Notes: generated by a model from the sequence alone, not told the origin. A stretch of DNA of 64,000 nt from Chrysaora quinquecirrha (GCA_014526335.1 JACTAT010000058.1:38904-102903); one strand, 5' to 3'. Shown: positions 1-13,700, counted from the stretch's first letter. A program made the numbers and translations.

Positions 1-44
1 CCTTGGGTGTGTTCAAGAGCCAATTTCTCTTGTTAATGGCATAA

Positions 45-330
45 CCAAAAGGGGGACATGGGGGCAGTACCCCAACCAATCATCACCAACATGAGTTTTG
101 TATATAGGCCATCCGATGAAAAAGTGTGGCAGGGTATGACTCGGGTATCTATTCTAAAAGCCACGCCCTACTTTTCCTTGACCAAACCCTTTTGCCCCTC
201 AAGTGTTGGATGTCTGGCTATGCCACTTCTACCTAATAAACCGGGCCTTGCTTCCTTGGGCCCTGTTTGGAAAACTTGCTCGCACTCGCGCAACTACCCT
301 TGCACCTCTCTTATTGTTTGACCTATTGTT
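45..330 (+). mobile_element. Degraded MITE-like repeat (family I)
   Basis: This block starts near a GGGGGCAGTACCCC palindrome and ends near GTCTGGCTATGCC. Related blocks occur at 23190-23390, 30800-31400 (reference copy) and, in fragments, at 32935-33080 and 33740-33970. It lies in the intron before the first visible exon of the coiled-coil gene. No target duplication could be defined. Confidence 0.45.
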
Positions 331-464
331 ATGCTAATTAATCTATTGTTTCCCCAATCTCCTCACAACAGCAAGTAGACAAAACTTGCATGTTTTCCAG
401 CCTACCTTTGGGCTTTCTTTCAAGCAAAGTTATTTACTGTGTGTTTCAAATGGTTCTCTTTTAG

Positions 465-3400
465 GCAAAATGAGCTGATGCAAAATCTCAATGAAAGCAA
501 TCACTTGCTTGAAACTTCAAAAACTGAAATTACTAAATTAAAAAGAGAATTACAGAAAAAAGAAGATGATGTTAACAAGTCAATCAAAAGAACACAACAA
601 TTTCATCTCAGCCTAACATCATTGTTAGAGGAAGTCAGTGAAATAAGAAAGTCTAGTGAACAAGTGAAACAAGAGTACAGTGGTATTAAGGATCTTATGA
701 AAACAGGATTTTCAAGTGCAAAACAAAGCATGAAAGAGATTATTGAAATATATGGATGTGATAAAGAGAAAATTGAACTCCAAAAATATCAGGTTTTTAA
801 CTGGTTATTTGTTTATTTATTTTTTAATTTCTTTGGGGAACCTCTTATCAGCATGAGCCAGATATCTCAGTTTGTTAAGTGATGGTGTACAAAATCTATT
901 CAAAAATAGAATAACGTGGAACCTTGTCTTTGCTTGACATGCTTGAATTAGTCCCTTGATGTGGTTATAATCTGATTGCAAGGGCCCTTCAGAAACATCT
1001 TGTTTCATTCATAAAAACACTTAAGGCTATGGCTATAAATGGCTATGGTGAACTTAGTGCATCAAGGAAGCACTAAAGGCATTGTCGAACCATTGGTACC
1101 AGCCAATCATTGTGAATTCTAATCTTGAATGAATTAAATCACAAATGAAGCTTTTGAAATTGTGAAAGTTTGATCTATTCCTCCCTCTAAAGTTTTGGGT
1201 GAAGCCGACGGTGAAGTGGTGTATTTAGCGTCAGATGCTAGGGTCTCTAAAGTAGATTAATGACTTAGGTGACCTCCTTTCATAGCATGACGCTTTCCTT
1301 GGCTGGTGCTCAAACCTGACCTCTTTAAGTTCCTGACGCCACGACGTAGCAGGGAAAGACCACGGCACCACAGCATCTTGCGATTATCATAATATCTCTA
1401 TAAAGTTACGAAAGCTTCAGGAACAACAATTTTTATAGATTTTTCCTCCTTTAGGCGACCAAGGAATTAGACGTAGCTAAAATGGAGCTTGAAACCTTGA
1501 AAGCAAATCTCTTGAAAGCAGAAGATGAAATAGCAACAGGCAAGGAAGCCAAACGGGTTCTCGAAAGATTGCAAGAAACGACTGAGGTCCGCAAAAATGA
1601 GTTATCAAAGATTGGATCTGAAAGGGACGCATTGTCTGATGCACTGACGAAAATGAAAGTTATGTTAAGGTAATAATTAAGTATTTGATGACTTCATACC
1701 TAACTTCTTAGCCTTTTGAGTTTTCATACGGTGACCATAAGGTGGATATCGAGGAAGTTTTTATGGTGATCCGAATCAAAGGAAGTAGACAGTTGTTTGA
1801 GTTAACAAAGTTTTGAGCTATGGAGGGAGTTTTCTGTGGTGATGGAATCAAGGGAAGTAGACAGTTGTTTGGGTTTAAAAAGATTCTAAGTGTATGAAAT
1901 AGTTTTCTATGCTGACCAAGGAATGAAAGGAAGTAGACAGTTTTTTTAGTCATGCACCATTCTCCATTGGCTAAGGTTTATCAGTAAACGTTATACTTTA
2001 ATATACGATTGGTTAGCATGTAAGGAAAATTCATTATAAAAAGAAAATTTTATTTCAGTGAACGAGGAAGAAAGGTCGATTCCCTTGAATCAGCGATTCA
2101 AGAGAGAGATAGAACTGCAAAAGAGGCTAGGTCATTGCATGAAAAAACAATTGAGAAATTCAAGTTTGAATTAGAGGTTGTCAATAAGAAATGTCAAGAA
2201 CATCAACGTGAAATCGAGACTGTTAAACAATCAAGCAAAGACGAAAAGGAGGCTATGTCATCTACTGCTATTCAATTGAAGGTTGGTTAATAAATAGTTT
2301 GAAAATTTCATAAGACGTTGGACAGCATAGATATTAATGTTATAAATGTTATTAAAATATTAATGTAATTTCTAATTCTTAAGGTGCTAAAAGAGAGTCT
2401 TGATGCATCAAGAAACGAAATATCGACTTTGAAAAAGGAAAGGTTGGTTCAAAATAGACCATTTAAGATCCAAAATAGTATATATACATGGAATACATTA
2501 TTTTATTTATAAAGAAGCTTGACTAAGGCCCTGGTCAAACGATCAAACATTGTTGGTCCAACATTTCAAATTTGCTTGACAACAAATGTTTGATCGTTTG
2601 GCCACGTCCAAAAACATTGCTGTCCAACATTTTGGAACAACGAAGTCATTGCTAATGCGCAAGCAGAAACACCTTGTTGCTAAGAAATGTTGCTAGATGG
2701 TGAAATGTTACAAGTTGTTGAAGTTTGTCAAAACAAAAGAAATGTTTGACAAGCAATGTTTGAAAGGAGGCAAAACGATCAAACATTCCTTGACAAGCAA
2801 ATTCAAAATGTTTGATATCGCAAAAAATGTTGGACGGGCAATTTTTGGACTTGGCCAAACGGTCAAACATTTTGCTTGACAAGCAAACTTCAGATGTTGG
2901 ACCAACAATGTTTCTTCGTTTGGCCAGGGCCTTAGGGACAGCCCTCAACTTGTCTTAGCACTAATTCTCAGTAGCACGATACAGCAGCAAGATTGTAAAA
3001 AATTGTGGTTTTGTAATTGTAGTTTTTTCTGTTTATCCTAGACAAGATATGATAGATGCACATCAGAACAGAATACAACAGTTACGAGAAAGTTTCAACG
3101 AAAAAATCAGTGAAGCAAATTTATGGCCCAAAAAGGTTCGTAGAAACGAAGAAAAGTTTTGCAGCAAAAAGTGCACAGATCTTAAGCTATAAGCTATTCA
3201 TAAGGTTTTTTTGGAGCTCATTCTGAAGAGCCAGCTTATATCTTCAATGTCTCAAGTTTACATCGCTTTATAGAATTGATACAGTTTACTAGTCGTTAAA
3301 CCGTCTTTAAACATTTTAGTGTATTTTTTGAATTTTTGGTTTTATAGCTTGAAGAGAAACTTACCGAACAACAACTTAGATTTAACGAAGAGAAGACTGA

Positions 3401-6400
3401 ATTATGGCAGCAGCTAACAAAATCGTTTGAAAAGGTTTGAGTTATGGATCCTAGTTGTGTTAATCTGAGGTTTTTAGAAAAACAATCCTTGAAAAATTTT
3501 TGCACGAAGTCCCATATAGCCCTATGGACAGGATTGTCACTCTTTTATTCTGATTGGCTGAAAACGTTTATTCAAATTGTTATCCGATAATGCCCGCTCA
3601 TTACATAAAAATTTTTGGTTTAATGCACAGCACCAAATGGCTTCTTTGTAATGGCTTCAAACACGATACGAGTTTTGTAATCAATAGGTGCCTTGACGAT
3701 GCCCTGTCCATTTGGTAATAAACCATTGTTTTCTTCGGGCAATACCAAAATGTAAACCCTCAGTCTTGCAAGCCCGATTTCTAGTTGATATTTTCTGGTA
3801 GCGCCTTTAGAAACAGCTACTATTTGCTTGTACTAATATCTCTTTGTGTTCGTGGAAGGCCCATAAGTGTTTTGGAGAACCGAACCCTTCTCTTCTTTAA
3901 AAAGGCCTTATTTGAAGTTTGATGATGATGATTAACGTATAATATATAAATAAACCTGTTAATACATTAATAAAGGTGTAGACTTAGAAATAATATGTTT
4001 CTGTCTTTTGTAGGAAATGCAAGATTTGTCCGCTAGACATCAACAAGAAAAACAACAGATGGAAAGTAAAGAAAATAATCTAAAAACAAAGGTGAACAGA
4101 CTCTTATTTTCATCGTACTTGATTAATCGCTTTGGTATAGCCAGATTTGGTTTTTGTAAGCCCTGGCTCAACGACCAAACATCATTCTTCAAACGTTTGA
4201 ATTCGCTTGATAAGCAAAAAATGTTTGATGCCGAGCAATGTTTTGTAAGGCGGTCAAACATTGCTTGTGAAACAAATTTCAAATGTTTGACCAACAATGT
4301 TTGATCGTTAAGCCATGATCATAGTTTTACGCATAAAAACACGTATTTAAATGAAATTCTTTTGAAAATTTGCAGTTGAAAGAACAGCTCGAAACATTGC
4401 AGAGAAGATCGAGGGAAGAAATTGAAAACTTGAAGGAAATCTCGACAAAGAGAAGGTAACGTAGGATCTTTCTCTGCCTAAGCTATTTCAAGTTTTCAAC
4501 AAAACTCCCAAAGATTAACAAGTAGTGAGAATCTGCAAATAGTATGGATAGTTTCTACTTTTCCGTTTTGCAATTTGACATCTTAAAAACTCTGAACTTA
4601 CGCCCTGGCCAAGCGGTCAAACAATGTTGGTCAATCATTGGTGATTTGCTTTACAAGCAACGTTTGATAGTTTGGCCACGTCGCAAACATTGATCGGCAA
4701 GTAGAATCCGTTTAGCAATGTTTTGATAAAATCTTAAAACATTCAATGTTGTATCATGCAAAAATGCTTGAAAAGCAATGTTTGATGATGTGGCCAAACG
4801 GTAAAATACATTGTACTTAACAAGCAAATGTCAGATGTTTGACAAACAATGTTTGATCGTTTGGCTAGGGCTTAAGTTCAAAGTCTCCAGGGTGTAAGGG
4901 GCTGCAAACAGGGGTTGGTTCTTTATTGATTTTTTGTTTTGACACCACTGCTGCTTAGCTTACTCTAGAAGAAGATTTTTCAGATGCCTTATTCCCTTCA
5001 TTTAACAGTCTTATATTCCCCAGGAAAAGAACTCGAAAATCATCCAATCACAAGAGTCCCTTATACAGAACCTCGATCACAAGGTGCAACATCTTGAATC
5101 GAGGCTCGCGAATACTCAGAAAAAATCAAGTGACGATTTTGGGGTCTACAAACAGAAATACAGCGAGGCTCAGAAAATGATGGAATTAATGAAAACAGAA
5201 CAGAAGAATTTGGAGAAGGAATTGAATGAAAAACAAAAGAGGTTTGTTCATTGTTTATTAATTGCTATTGTTTTAAAACAATATGTTATTGCACAATCTA
5301 TTGTTTTAGAACAATCATTTATTGTCCCAGAACAATGCCATATTGTTTTCGTAACAATCGTTTATTGTTTAAAACAAAGCTACTTTGTGTTGGAACAATT
5401 ACCTATCTTATAACTGCGAATCTCCACATCTATTGCTTTAGAAAAATTTTCCATTGGTTGAGAAACATGCAGTTTTTCATAAAAAGCTTATTGTTTGATA
5501 AAAAGAGAGCTGAAGTGAATCTAAAATGTTTGACCAACAATGTTTGATCGTTTGGTCAGAGCCTTGTGCCCTACCTAAACGATCAAACATTGCTTGTTAA
5601 ACATTTGAAATTTGCTTGTAAGCAAAATGTTTTACCCTTTGGCTACGTCACAAATCAATGCTCGTCAAAAGTTTTAGAAAATGTTCAAAACATCGCGTAA
5701 CGAATTGTGCTTATTTATGCTCATCCAGCAACGTTTTGTGACGTGGACAAACGTTCAAACATTTCTTGGTTGGCGAATTTCAAATGTTTGACTAACAATG
5801 TTTGATCATTTATCTAGGCAAAAATATTTTTGTTTGATGGATGCCAAATGTTTGAAGATCAATATTTCACGACGCGACCAAATTTTCAAACATTACTTGC
5901 TAGGCAAATTTCAAATGTTTGACTAACAATGTTGGACCCTTTGGCCAGGGCCTAAAACAGCCAAAATGTATTTCTTAAAACAATACTATCTTAATAAGTA
6001 TAATTTTTTAGATTGACGTTTTGCAAGACACAGTGAGGCGAGAATGCGAAGAAAGATTCGATCTAACCGAGGCCCTCAGCGAAGCGAGGCTACAGCTCCT
6101 TGCAAACAACAGACAAACAACGAGAAATCGCAGTGCACCTGACCGAGAAATGGTGCCCAGTCCTCCGATGTCAAGCACAGAACGAGGCCGCAGAGACTTC
6201 AAAAGGAGACTGAAAATAACTGAAAGTAAAGAAAAGGACAGTACTGATATGAGTGTTTTCAATTTAAATCGATCAATTGATAATAATGGAGTAACTTTCG
6301 ATAAAGTTAAGGAATCTTTAGATGAAAGTTATAATAGGAAAAGAATTGCAGACGCTGTGGCTAAACAACGAGCAAGCAGTAGAACTGGATTTAATAAATT

Positions 6401-6407
6401 ATTGTAA
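465..6407 (+). CDS. Long coiled-coil protein, 3' portion (5' end outside window)
   Basis: Ten exons can be read: 465-792, 1455-1669, 2059-2281, 2384-2442, 3042-3135, 3348-3434, 4014-4091, 4376-4455, 5024-5241 and 6012-6407. The first exon begins at codon position 3, so the gene starts left of the window. The product is almost wholly charged heptad coiled coil rich in E, K, Q and L. The last exon has the phrase RRECEERFDLTEALSEARLQ, then a disordered basic tail ending GFNKLL before TAA at 6405-6407. This type of protein is common in centrosomes, cilia and Golgi, but I do not recognise the family. Exon phases agree up to 4455. The joins 4455/5024 and 5241/6012 do not, and each would close with one extra A in a run of A (near 5025 and 5236) or with a missed small exon. 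It converges on USP48 (stop at 7717). Confidence 0.75.
1197..1379 (-). mobile_element. tRNA-derived SINE, family 1 (full length, diverged)
   Basis: Read on the minus strand it starts GATGCTGTGGTGCCGTGGTC and ends in a CACCGTCGGCTTCACCC-like tail. The internal B box is weak (AGGTTTGAGC). It is a diverged copy of the family best seen at 25529-25706 and 21914-22099. Confidence 0.7.
1705..1950 (+). repeat. Three-copy tandem repeat, period about 76 bp
   Basis: The phrase GGAAGTAGACAGTTGTTTG recurs near 1780 and 1855 and in altered form near 1930. It lies in an intron of the coiled-coil gene. Confidence 0.7.
2525..2934 (+). mobile_element. MITE family A (near-palindromic)
   Basis: The left end reads AAGGCCCTGGTCAAACGATC and the right end TCGTTTGGCCAGGGCCTT, an inverted repeat of over 30 bp. 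The interior is made of shorter palindromic modules around AACATT...AATGTTTGA and CTTGACAAGCAA. At least seven further copies lie in this window. It has no coding capacity. Confidence 0.85.
3511..3735 (+). mobile_element. MITE family N, diverged copy
   Basis: It begins CCATATAGCCCTATGGACAG and ends CCCTGTCCATTTGGTAATAA. The better copy is at 20731-20948. Both contain a GCTCATTA...CCGATAATGCCC-type core. It lies in an intron of the coiled-coil gene. Confidence 0.55.
4157..4316 (+). mobile_element. MITE family A, short copy
   Basis: Left end TAAGCCCTGGCTCAACGACC, right end AATGTTTGATCGTTAAGCCA. It is an intron insertion between the exons at 4014-4091 and 4376-4455 and occupies most of that intron. 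Confidence 0.75.
4598..4875 (+). mobile_element. MITE family A
   Basis: Left end TTACGCCCTGGCCAAGCGG, right end TTTGATCGTTTGGCTAGGGC followed by TTAA. The internal modules are like those of the copy at 2525-2934. Confidence 0.8.
5245..5405 (+). repeat. Short-period ATTGTTTTA/AACAAT repeat
   Basis: ATTGTTTTAGAACAATC-like units recur with a period near 28-30 bp immediately after the splice donor at 5242. Each unit is close to palindromic. A similar composition is seen at 62045-62400. Confidence 0.6.
5511..5953 (+). mobile_element. MITE family A, a fragment followed by a longer copy
   Basis: A 3' fragment (about 5511-5566, ending TTTGATCGTTTGGTCAGAGC) is followed directly by a longer copy. The longer copy begins GCCCTACCTAAACGATCAAA and ends CCTTTGGCCAGGGCC at about 5953. 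Together they fill most of the intron before the last exon of the coiled-coil gene. Confidence 0.75.
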
Positions 6408-6484
6408 TATTTATTCAGAAAATGATCAGTTTTTATACCAAATATTGACAGGCAACTTTCTCTTGTTATCAGAACTGTTTAAGA

Positions 6485-7020
6485 GGGTTGTTTAGGGGGG
6501 TACAAATGTTCCCCTGTTCCGCTGAGAAAACCCACTTGTTCCCTCTGGAGTTTTGTAGGCTTATTTTGCAGATTGATAGTCAAGCGGATCGGTTAGGAGG
6601 GTTTGAACCTGGTCCCTGTTTCCTAATGTTCCCTTGTTCCCTTTCAATTTTGGCTACGTTCCCTTACATTTCGCATGTTCCTCCGTTCCCTAGAACCCCA
6701 AAACGACCCTCACTTCTCAGAGGATAAACGTCAAAAACAGACCGAAACAATTGACTAAGGCGAAATTTATCAGATGCGGATCAAAATGCACCAATCAGAA
6801 AACTGAAGTTGAATTGGTATTATGTTTTAAACACCAATAAGCTTTCTTTATTTGTCTGCCTGACGTGTTCTGAAATTCCGTAAGATATTTCCAAATGTTT
6901 CATCTTTTCTTCCCAATACTGGAATAGTCTAAACTGTTCGCGAATTCTGAGCGGTTTCTTAGAACATTGAGAATTGAGGGAACATAGGGGAACATAGAGT
7001 ATAACCCCCTAAATGACCCT
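6485..7020 (+). mobile_element. MITE family K with embedded family L-like sequence
   Basis: The ends are inverted: GGGTTGTTTAGGGGGGTAC at left and CCCCCTAAATGACCCT at right, flanking runs of GTTCCC. The interior (about 6715-6880) carries sequence shared with family L (ACACCAATAAGCTTTC; compare 16870-17130). It lies in the spacer between the convergent coiled-coil and USP48 genes. Between 7021 and 7442 I see only AT-rich sequence. Confidence 0.65.
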
Positions 7021-7442
7021 CAGAAAATCAGACGAAAAAAGCTTTATGTCCAAAAATACTCCCGCTTTTCTTCGCAATACAAAAGTTTTGCTCAACTAAA
7101 AAACCTTTTCATATTGACTATTTATTATCTTTGCAACCTTAACGCTACAAATATAGTAATTTGGACAATGTTATACTATTTTCAAACTAATTACATGTTC
7201 TGGTCTAGACGTGTGATACAGTTTTCTCTTATTTTCAAAATCAGTCAAGTTCTTAGTCTGTCGAGAAAGCACCATACAGCCCTGTTCCTGAATGTAAGAA
7301 TTAAAAAGAAATAATAAAGAAAAATTGGGAAAAAGAATAAGTAAAAAAAAACAAAGAAAAAATGACCCTCGGATAGACGAACAATCTTTATGCTGGTTGA
7401 TAATGGGGGTGAAAACGTGACAAAGACTTATTACAGATACAA

Positions 7443-7690
7443 CAACTACAACAAGATAATAGCTTTTCCTCGGAGAAGTTCCAGTGGGGTGGTGGAGTGT
7501 GGAGGAGCGTAGACTACGACGAGTGCAATAAGTCTGTCTAAGTGTGACATAGAAAACCTCCCTTGTACATTATTTGAGACGATATATGGTGTGCCACTTG
7601 GAGAAAAATCTATTCTAGTGTCCGCCATTTATGACAAATCTAACGTAAAGATGTGTTGTGGTGCTGAAGAAGGACATGACTAGACTTGGC
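7443..7690 (+). repeat. Repeat family E followed by a SINE family 2 tail fragment
   Basis: GGTGGTGGAGTGTGGAGGAG and flanks (7443-7530) are repeated at 56340-56415. The second part (7590-7690) matches the non-tRNA part of SINE family 2 (GGAGAAAAATCTATTCTAGT, then GTGCTGAAGAAGG). It lies just downstream of the USP48 stop codon. Confidence 0.55.
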
Positions 7691-7716
7691 GTTGGAAGCA
7701 CGATTAAGAACAGAAT

Positions 7717-10700
7717 TTAAGGGAATTTCGTACCTTTAAATCCCTCTTCGAGTTTCCTTTCACCTAAAAAATTCAGAAAAATACAGATTACTTAAATTAT
7801 AAAGATTGTTCGATATAGATAACTGAATATAAAAAAATATTCGAAAATTCCTACCATTTACGGTGACTTCTTCCATGACTTGACAATTCTCTGTAGGTTC
7901 GTCAGCCTTGTTGAGAAAAAAATATTCTTCAAAGATAAAAATTCTACACACTTTATTTTTAAGAAACTACTTTTACATGTAAAATTTAACCTACATGTAA
8001 AAAGCTGAAAAATTTAAAGAACTTGTATGTAATACTCAAGATCAAATCAGGAGAAATCCCACGAACGGATCTGGGGACGAGGCAAGCAGGAATTTTGGCG
8101 CGAAAATTGACTGACGTTTGGAACAAACTTTTGAAAGTCTCGGATGTTCAGGACTCCTGTTTTTGAAAATCATGGATTCTGTTTTTGGAAGCTTTTTTCT
8201 TTCGAAATTGAGAAGTTTTTGAGGTTGAGAAGAAACTGCCCTAAGACATGCACGAGAAAGATGAAGGGAGCAAAGCAAAAGAGATGAGAGACTTTGATTA
8301 GGTGTTTAGGCACTGCTAAAGGATATAGGCTACAGTACGTGTTACTAACCCTTAGAAGAAGAAAACAGCCAGGACGAATTCCCAAGTCTCCTAATGTTTT
8401 TGTGTCATCTTCTATCACTGTTCCATTCTCGAAGCTTAGATGCTGATCCATCGGTAGTACAGAGAAAGTAGACAGGAGCTACAAGAAAGAAATAAGGTTT
8501 AAATGAATGTATCGTATACTGAAGACCATGAATAATTTCAGGACCAAGGAACATGAGCAATAACAAAGCTGAGGAATAGGACTGAAGAACGGGAGTCAAG
8601 ACCATGAATAATTACAGGGCCAAGGAACAGGACCAAGGAACTGGACTGCAGACCATGATTAATTTTAGGACTAAGAAATATGAACCTTAACAAGACTGAG
8701 GAACAGGACCAAGGAACGAGACACCATGAATAATGTCACGAATAAGGAACAGAAAGACGACTGTAGTACACTAACTAATTTGAAACTTAGGAACATCATC
8801 GTGGACTAAGGACCTTGGACTAAAATAGAGGAACAACCCCTTGAGTGGCACCAGGAAACAGGGCCCTGGACTACGACCAAGGAAAAAGACCAGAAACAAG
8901 CAGCTATGTAGAGATACAAGTCTACGGACAAGAATATCGAGGCTTAGGTGAGATTTCTTAGTTCGTTTACAGAGTGTTTGACGAAAATAATAAAGGGAGG
9001 GGACAAAATGGGCCGATTTATTATTATGTGTTAATTTCGGACAGATTTTAAAGTTGAATTAGAAATAATTCTTCAAAGGCGTAAACGCCTGCTTACTTGT
9101 ATTTTGAAATCTTTCAGAGTTTGTGATGAATCAACTCGAAATGCATACTCTCCTCTTTGTGTTCGATGCCTGGAAGAAAAAAAACCAACATCAAGATTGA
9201 TTCAAAATTACTGATGAACATGTTTGGAAGTTCCTTGCTAGGAACCCCGTCACTTAAGACGCCTTCTTAGACCTCAGCCCACAAGCCCCTCAATATCCAC
9301 GCTTACAAATATCAACCCAAAAATCGTACATAGAATACGCTTACAACGAACCTAGTGCTTTGTCTGCTTCCTTTCGCTGGCTGCACAAATCGTTTCTTTT
9401 TTGATGATTTCTAGAACAAGAAATTAACATTGATTCGTGTTTTATTTTCTAAAACTATGAAGCAACTGGAGATGGTATTATTAACTCGTACTTACTTTAC
9501 TTGCTTGCTCCGTATGTCCATTTGTACAAATCATCTAAAAAGAAATTAAAATAATTATGATTAGAGTGATTAGAGTGATTATGAATAGAGTGATTATGAT
9601 TGGAGTGATTATAATTGTAATAATTATTATTAGAGTGATTAGAGTGATTATGATAAGAGTGATTAGAGTAATTATTATTAGAGTGATTATAATTAGAGAG
9701 ATCATGATTAGAGTAATTAGAGTGATTGTGATTAGAGTGATTATGATTAGACTTATTATTATTAGAGTGATTAGAGTGATTATGATTAGAGTGATTACGA
9801 CTAGAGTGATTAAAGTGACTATGATGTGACAAATAATGATTAGAGTGATTATGATTAGAGTGCACAGATTCTAAACTGAATTATGGCTATTCCTTGAAAC
9901 TAGAATATTCATGATCAAGAACCTTAATGTCCCCCTGTTTAAAGCTGACGAACATAACAAATGAAACATGAAATCAATTAAGAATCATACCTCTGTTGAA
10001 TCATCGACGGGGGTGGTGTCATCATCTATGCTAACATCAGGCTGATTTTTATCTGTTTCTTCATTTGTAATTTTTCTTACATAAATTGAAGCATAATAAA
10101 ACTGTTTATCATTTTCATAATCTTCATTTAATCTTTCTAATCTGCATTCGTTACAACATTCTAAGAAGAAAAAAACCTTGTCAATTGCATCGAATTTCTG
10201 TCAACGTAGATCGTAAAATCGTAAAAGCGTAAAAGCGTATATCGATATAGTCGTAACAGGCGTAACCTGGCATTACGGCGACCATGTTGTTTTTATCGTC
10301 TTCAGATGGTGGTATATTGATGATGCTAATCTCCTTATCACACGGCACAAACCCAGAAAGGAGTTCCCATTCGTCTTTAGAAAGTAGGGTGAATTCTCTA
10401 AAACACAAAAATTATTGCTGGTAAAGCGAATTTGGCTATAAAGTTAGTCGATAATGGCAGTAACGCTTTTAAGAGAGAGAGGGGGGGAGGGTGTGCTGGG
10501 TAAGAGAAAAGTGCAAGGATTTTAGAGAAGAGGAGTGATTAAGTTGTTTTAAGAATAAAAGTTTTCTTTAAGAAGGTGAAGGTGAAATGGTGTATTGAGA
10601 ATCAGCTGCTAGGATCTCAGAAGTAGATGAACTAACGAGAGCTTTTCACAAACAGTTCAAAATCCTAATAAAAACGTTGTTTCTAAATAATGAATGCACG

Positions 10701-13700
10701 TGCTCATTCTGTAACAAATGTTGAGTTTGATGCAATCTATGATGTTGCTCAATGTTAGTGTAAATTAGTGCACTCGTCACTACTGTAAAACAGTAAATAA
10801 GGTACAATGCAAAAATTCAACAAAAGAGCTCGACCCTGGCAGTAACTTTACCGAGTCCAGCGCTCGAACCCCGACTAACCCCGACCTCAATGAGTTATTC
10901 TCACCATAAGCTGAATACGACCACGATGTCACATCACCTATATGCCTAGTCTAGTTCAAGGTTCAGAACAGACTCCCGATTTATGCTTAGTGTTTATACG
11001 AAACTGAAAGGCTCAAGAAAAGATCTTAAACAAGACATACGATACTCTGTTTAACAGAAAGTACACTGAATTGATAGATGGATAAGGAACTTAGGCCAGT
11101 GATTTTCGTTGAAGAAGCATAAAGGTTTCAATCAGTGTGAACTCCCTGGTAAAATATTGAAATTAAAACAGGGTTGACTAAAAAATAATTAAACACATCC
11201 CGTCCTACTTACTCTTCGGGTCTCGGATTTATGAGATCATCCGCATTGTAAAGCAGTTTTCCATGTTGGCATATAAGATCTTCGTTTTCTATCAGATCGT
11301 ATTGTGGTTCTTTTGCAAATCTACAAAATAAATACTGTTTGAAAAACAAAACAAGCCAAGAAATTAATGGAAAACAGTAGCGAAAAAGAGCAGACAGAAA
11401 AACAGATTGAACGATAAGTGCAAGAGAAAATAAAACTAAAATGAACAAAGTGACAACTTGACTTTAGAGAATTGCAGTGCAAAGAACTCAAAAAAAGCAA
11501 AGACTAGCTAAGTAAAATGTCTGTTGAAATAAAAAGAAAAGAAAAGCGGAGGTTTGTAGTCCATCAGGATTAGATAAGTCTACTCAGTCAGCTTTACAGC
11601 TTACTAGCAAAGGGGAACGCCCCTTTGAGGCTATTAAGGTCCTCACTCAGTCTAGCTGCACCAATGACCCCTGAAACTGGGCGAAACCAGCTGACTAAGA
11701 TTTAAACGTTAATTAAATGAATAAGTAGACTTGAACAGAGGCTATTAGACAAAGCAATACAGTAAAGCTATGGCTAAACTAGGAGATTTGACGCGCACGA
11801 CACTGTATTCAGCGTGTCTCCCAGGATGGCTAAACATGCGAGTGACAAGCGAGCAACATGTTCCCAAGTTATTTGCGCGCAACAAAGTTTCCGAAGTGGC
11901 TAAAATGGGAGACAAAGAGGGGACATCAATGTCGCGCGCGAAATGTTGCCTAGTTTAGCCAGGCCTTAAGTCAGAGGGAAGAAGATTTCTCACATACAGA
12001 GCATAAGAAGAAAGAGCAAAGTAAATAACAATTCACCTAACAAAATATCTCCATTCTTCTAGTGTGTATTTACTGACAGCGTATACTTCAAATGTTTCCT
12101 ACACAGTGAGAAACAACAAGAAATAAAAAACACAATAATAAAGAATTTGAATCTTACCATGAATCTGCGACCAAGTAAGAAAGATTAGGAAGGAAGAATT
12201 CTTACCTGAATGTTTGGTTGCGGTCTTTTTAGATCAGAGTAAAGATCTGGTAATACACTTTTCATATCATTTGCAATGACTCTGAACGCTTCACGTTTTT
12301 CTTTCTTTTTCACCGATTGGTTCTGAAATCGATATATGTGCAATTTTTATTTGTACAGAACTTGAAAATTGTGATGAACGGTGGAATTATGTATCAGAGC
12401 GTATAGAGAAGCAGCAAGTGTAATGCTTATACAAAGGAGTGGAGGAGAGAAGAACAAAGCGCAATGGAAAACAGTTAGGCCCTGGCCAAACGATCAAACA
12501 TTGCTTGACAAACATTTGATATTTGCTTACCAAACAATGTTTGAACGTTTGTCCACATCGTAAAACTTTTGCTTACCAAAATTGTTTGTCAATGTTTGTC
12601 AAACAATGCTTTGTGACATGTACTTGACATGCAAATTTCAAATGTTTGACAGGTAATGATTGATAGTTTGGCCATGGCCTTATAATGAGGTAAAAGCGCG
12701 AGCATCAATAAACTATTTCATCTTCCTACCTGACAAGAAAAGCAACCAGATTCACTCGCATGGAATTCTGGACAATCTTTGAAATAGTACCTCAGTCGCT
12801 TCCAGACCTCTGCTGAAACAAGACGTCTTTTGTTTTCGTTGAGACAGAGATTTCCTGAAATTGAGAGCAATGCATGTTTTGATTCTGGATTCAGTGATCT
12901 CTGGTTGATTTATAGTGATTCATTAGCTTGTGATTTCTGATTAACAGTAAGAGATTAGTGATTCAGTGGTTTGTCAAAATATGATTAACTGATGCTATGA
13001 TTACAGACAATGGTAGTAAATTATTAGTGGCAATGTGATTAGTGCTCGAGCGATTGAATGATTGAGTGATTAAATGATTAAGTGATCACGTGATAATGTG
13101 ATAAAGGAAAAAGTGATTAAGTGATTTACTTACTAAGTGAATCAGCAATTGACTGATTAAGTCATTAAGCCATTGAGTCATTAAGCCATTGAGTGATTAC
13201 TTGATCAAGTGATGTAACGGTGATTAAGTACTGAATGTCTAAAATGATTGCTATGTGATTAAGGGAACCAAATTATGAAGATACTAACCATGCTCTGCGC
13301 ATGTGATATCCTGATTGAACAACTTGGCTTTTGATTGGATGCTGTCACTTTGCGATGAGCCAATGGCAGGCTTTGTCGTAACATCACCATTTACGACATC
13401 CTCTGTCAAAAAAGCAGATTTTTCGCTCTGTATTTTCGGCAGCTTTGCGTCAATAATCGGCGTTGTATCTTCAATCTTTCTTTTGCACGATGACTTTTCG
13501 GTGCCTATCGATTCTTTCTCCTCCACAGCGTCGATTTCCACATCCCTCGCAGACAAACAATTTTGTGATTCAGTCTTTGGCGTGTCTTGGCAATCATTCA
13601 TGCCTTCACTGCTTTCTGGACTTGGAGCAATATTTTCCTCATTAGAGACACCAAAACATTGTGAAGTAGTCGCAAGTTGTTTCCACTGCTTCAGAGATGA

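Noticed and set aside
2652..2948. Frames of 60-98 codons in MITE family A (also at 4017-4304, 13315-13854, 17497-17718)
   Set aside because: Palindromic repeats stay open by chance in several frames; the same peptides recur at each copy and have no known domain.
9497..9865. 122-codon frame of repeated NHSNHN on minus
   Set aside because: It is the minisatellite in a USP48 intron read on the coding strand; the true exon is only 9496-9534.
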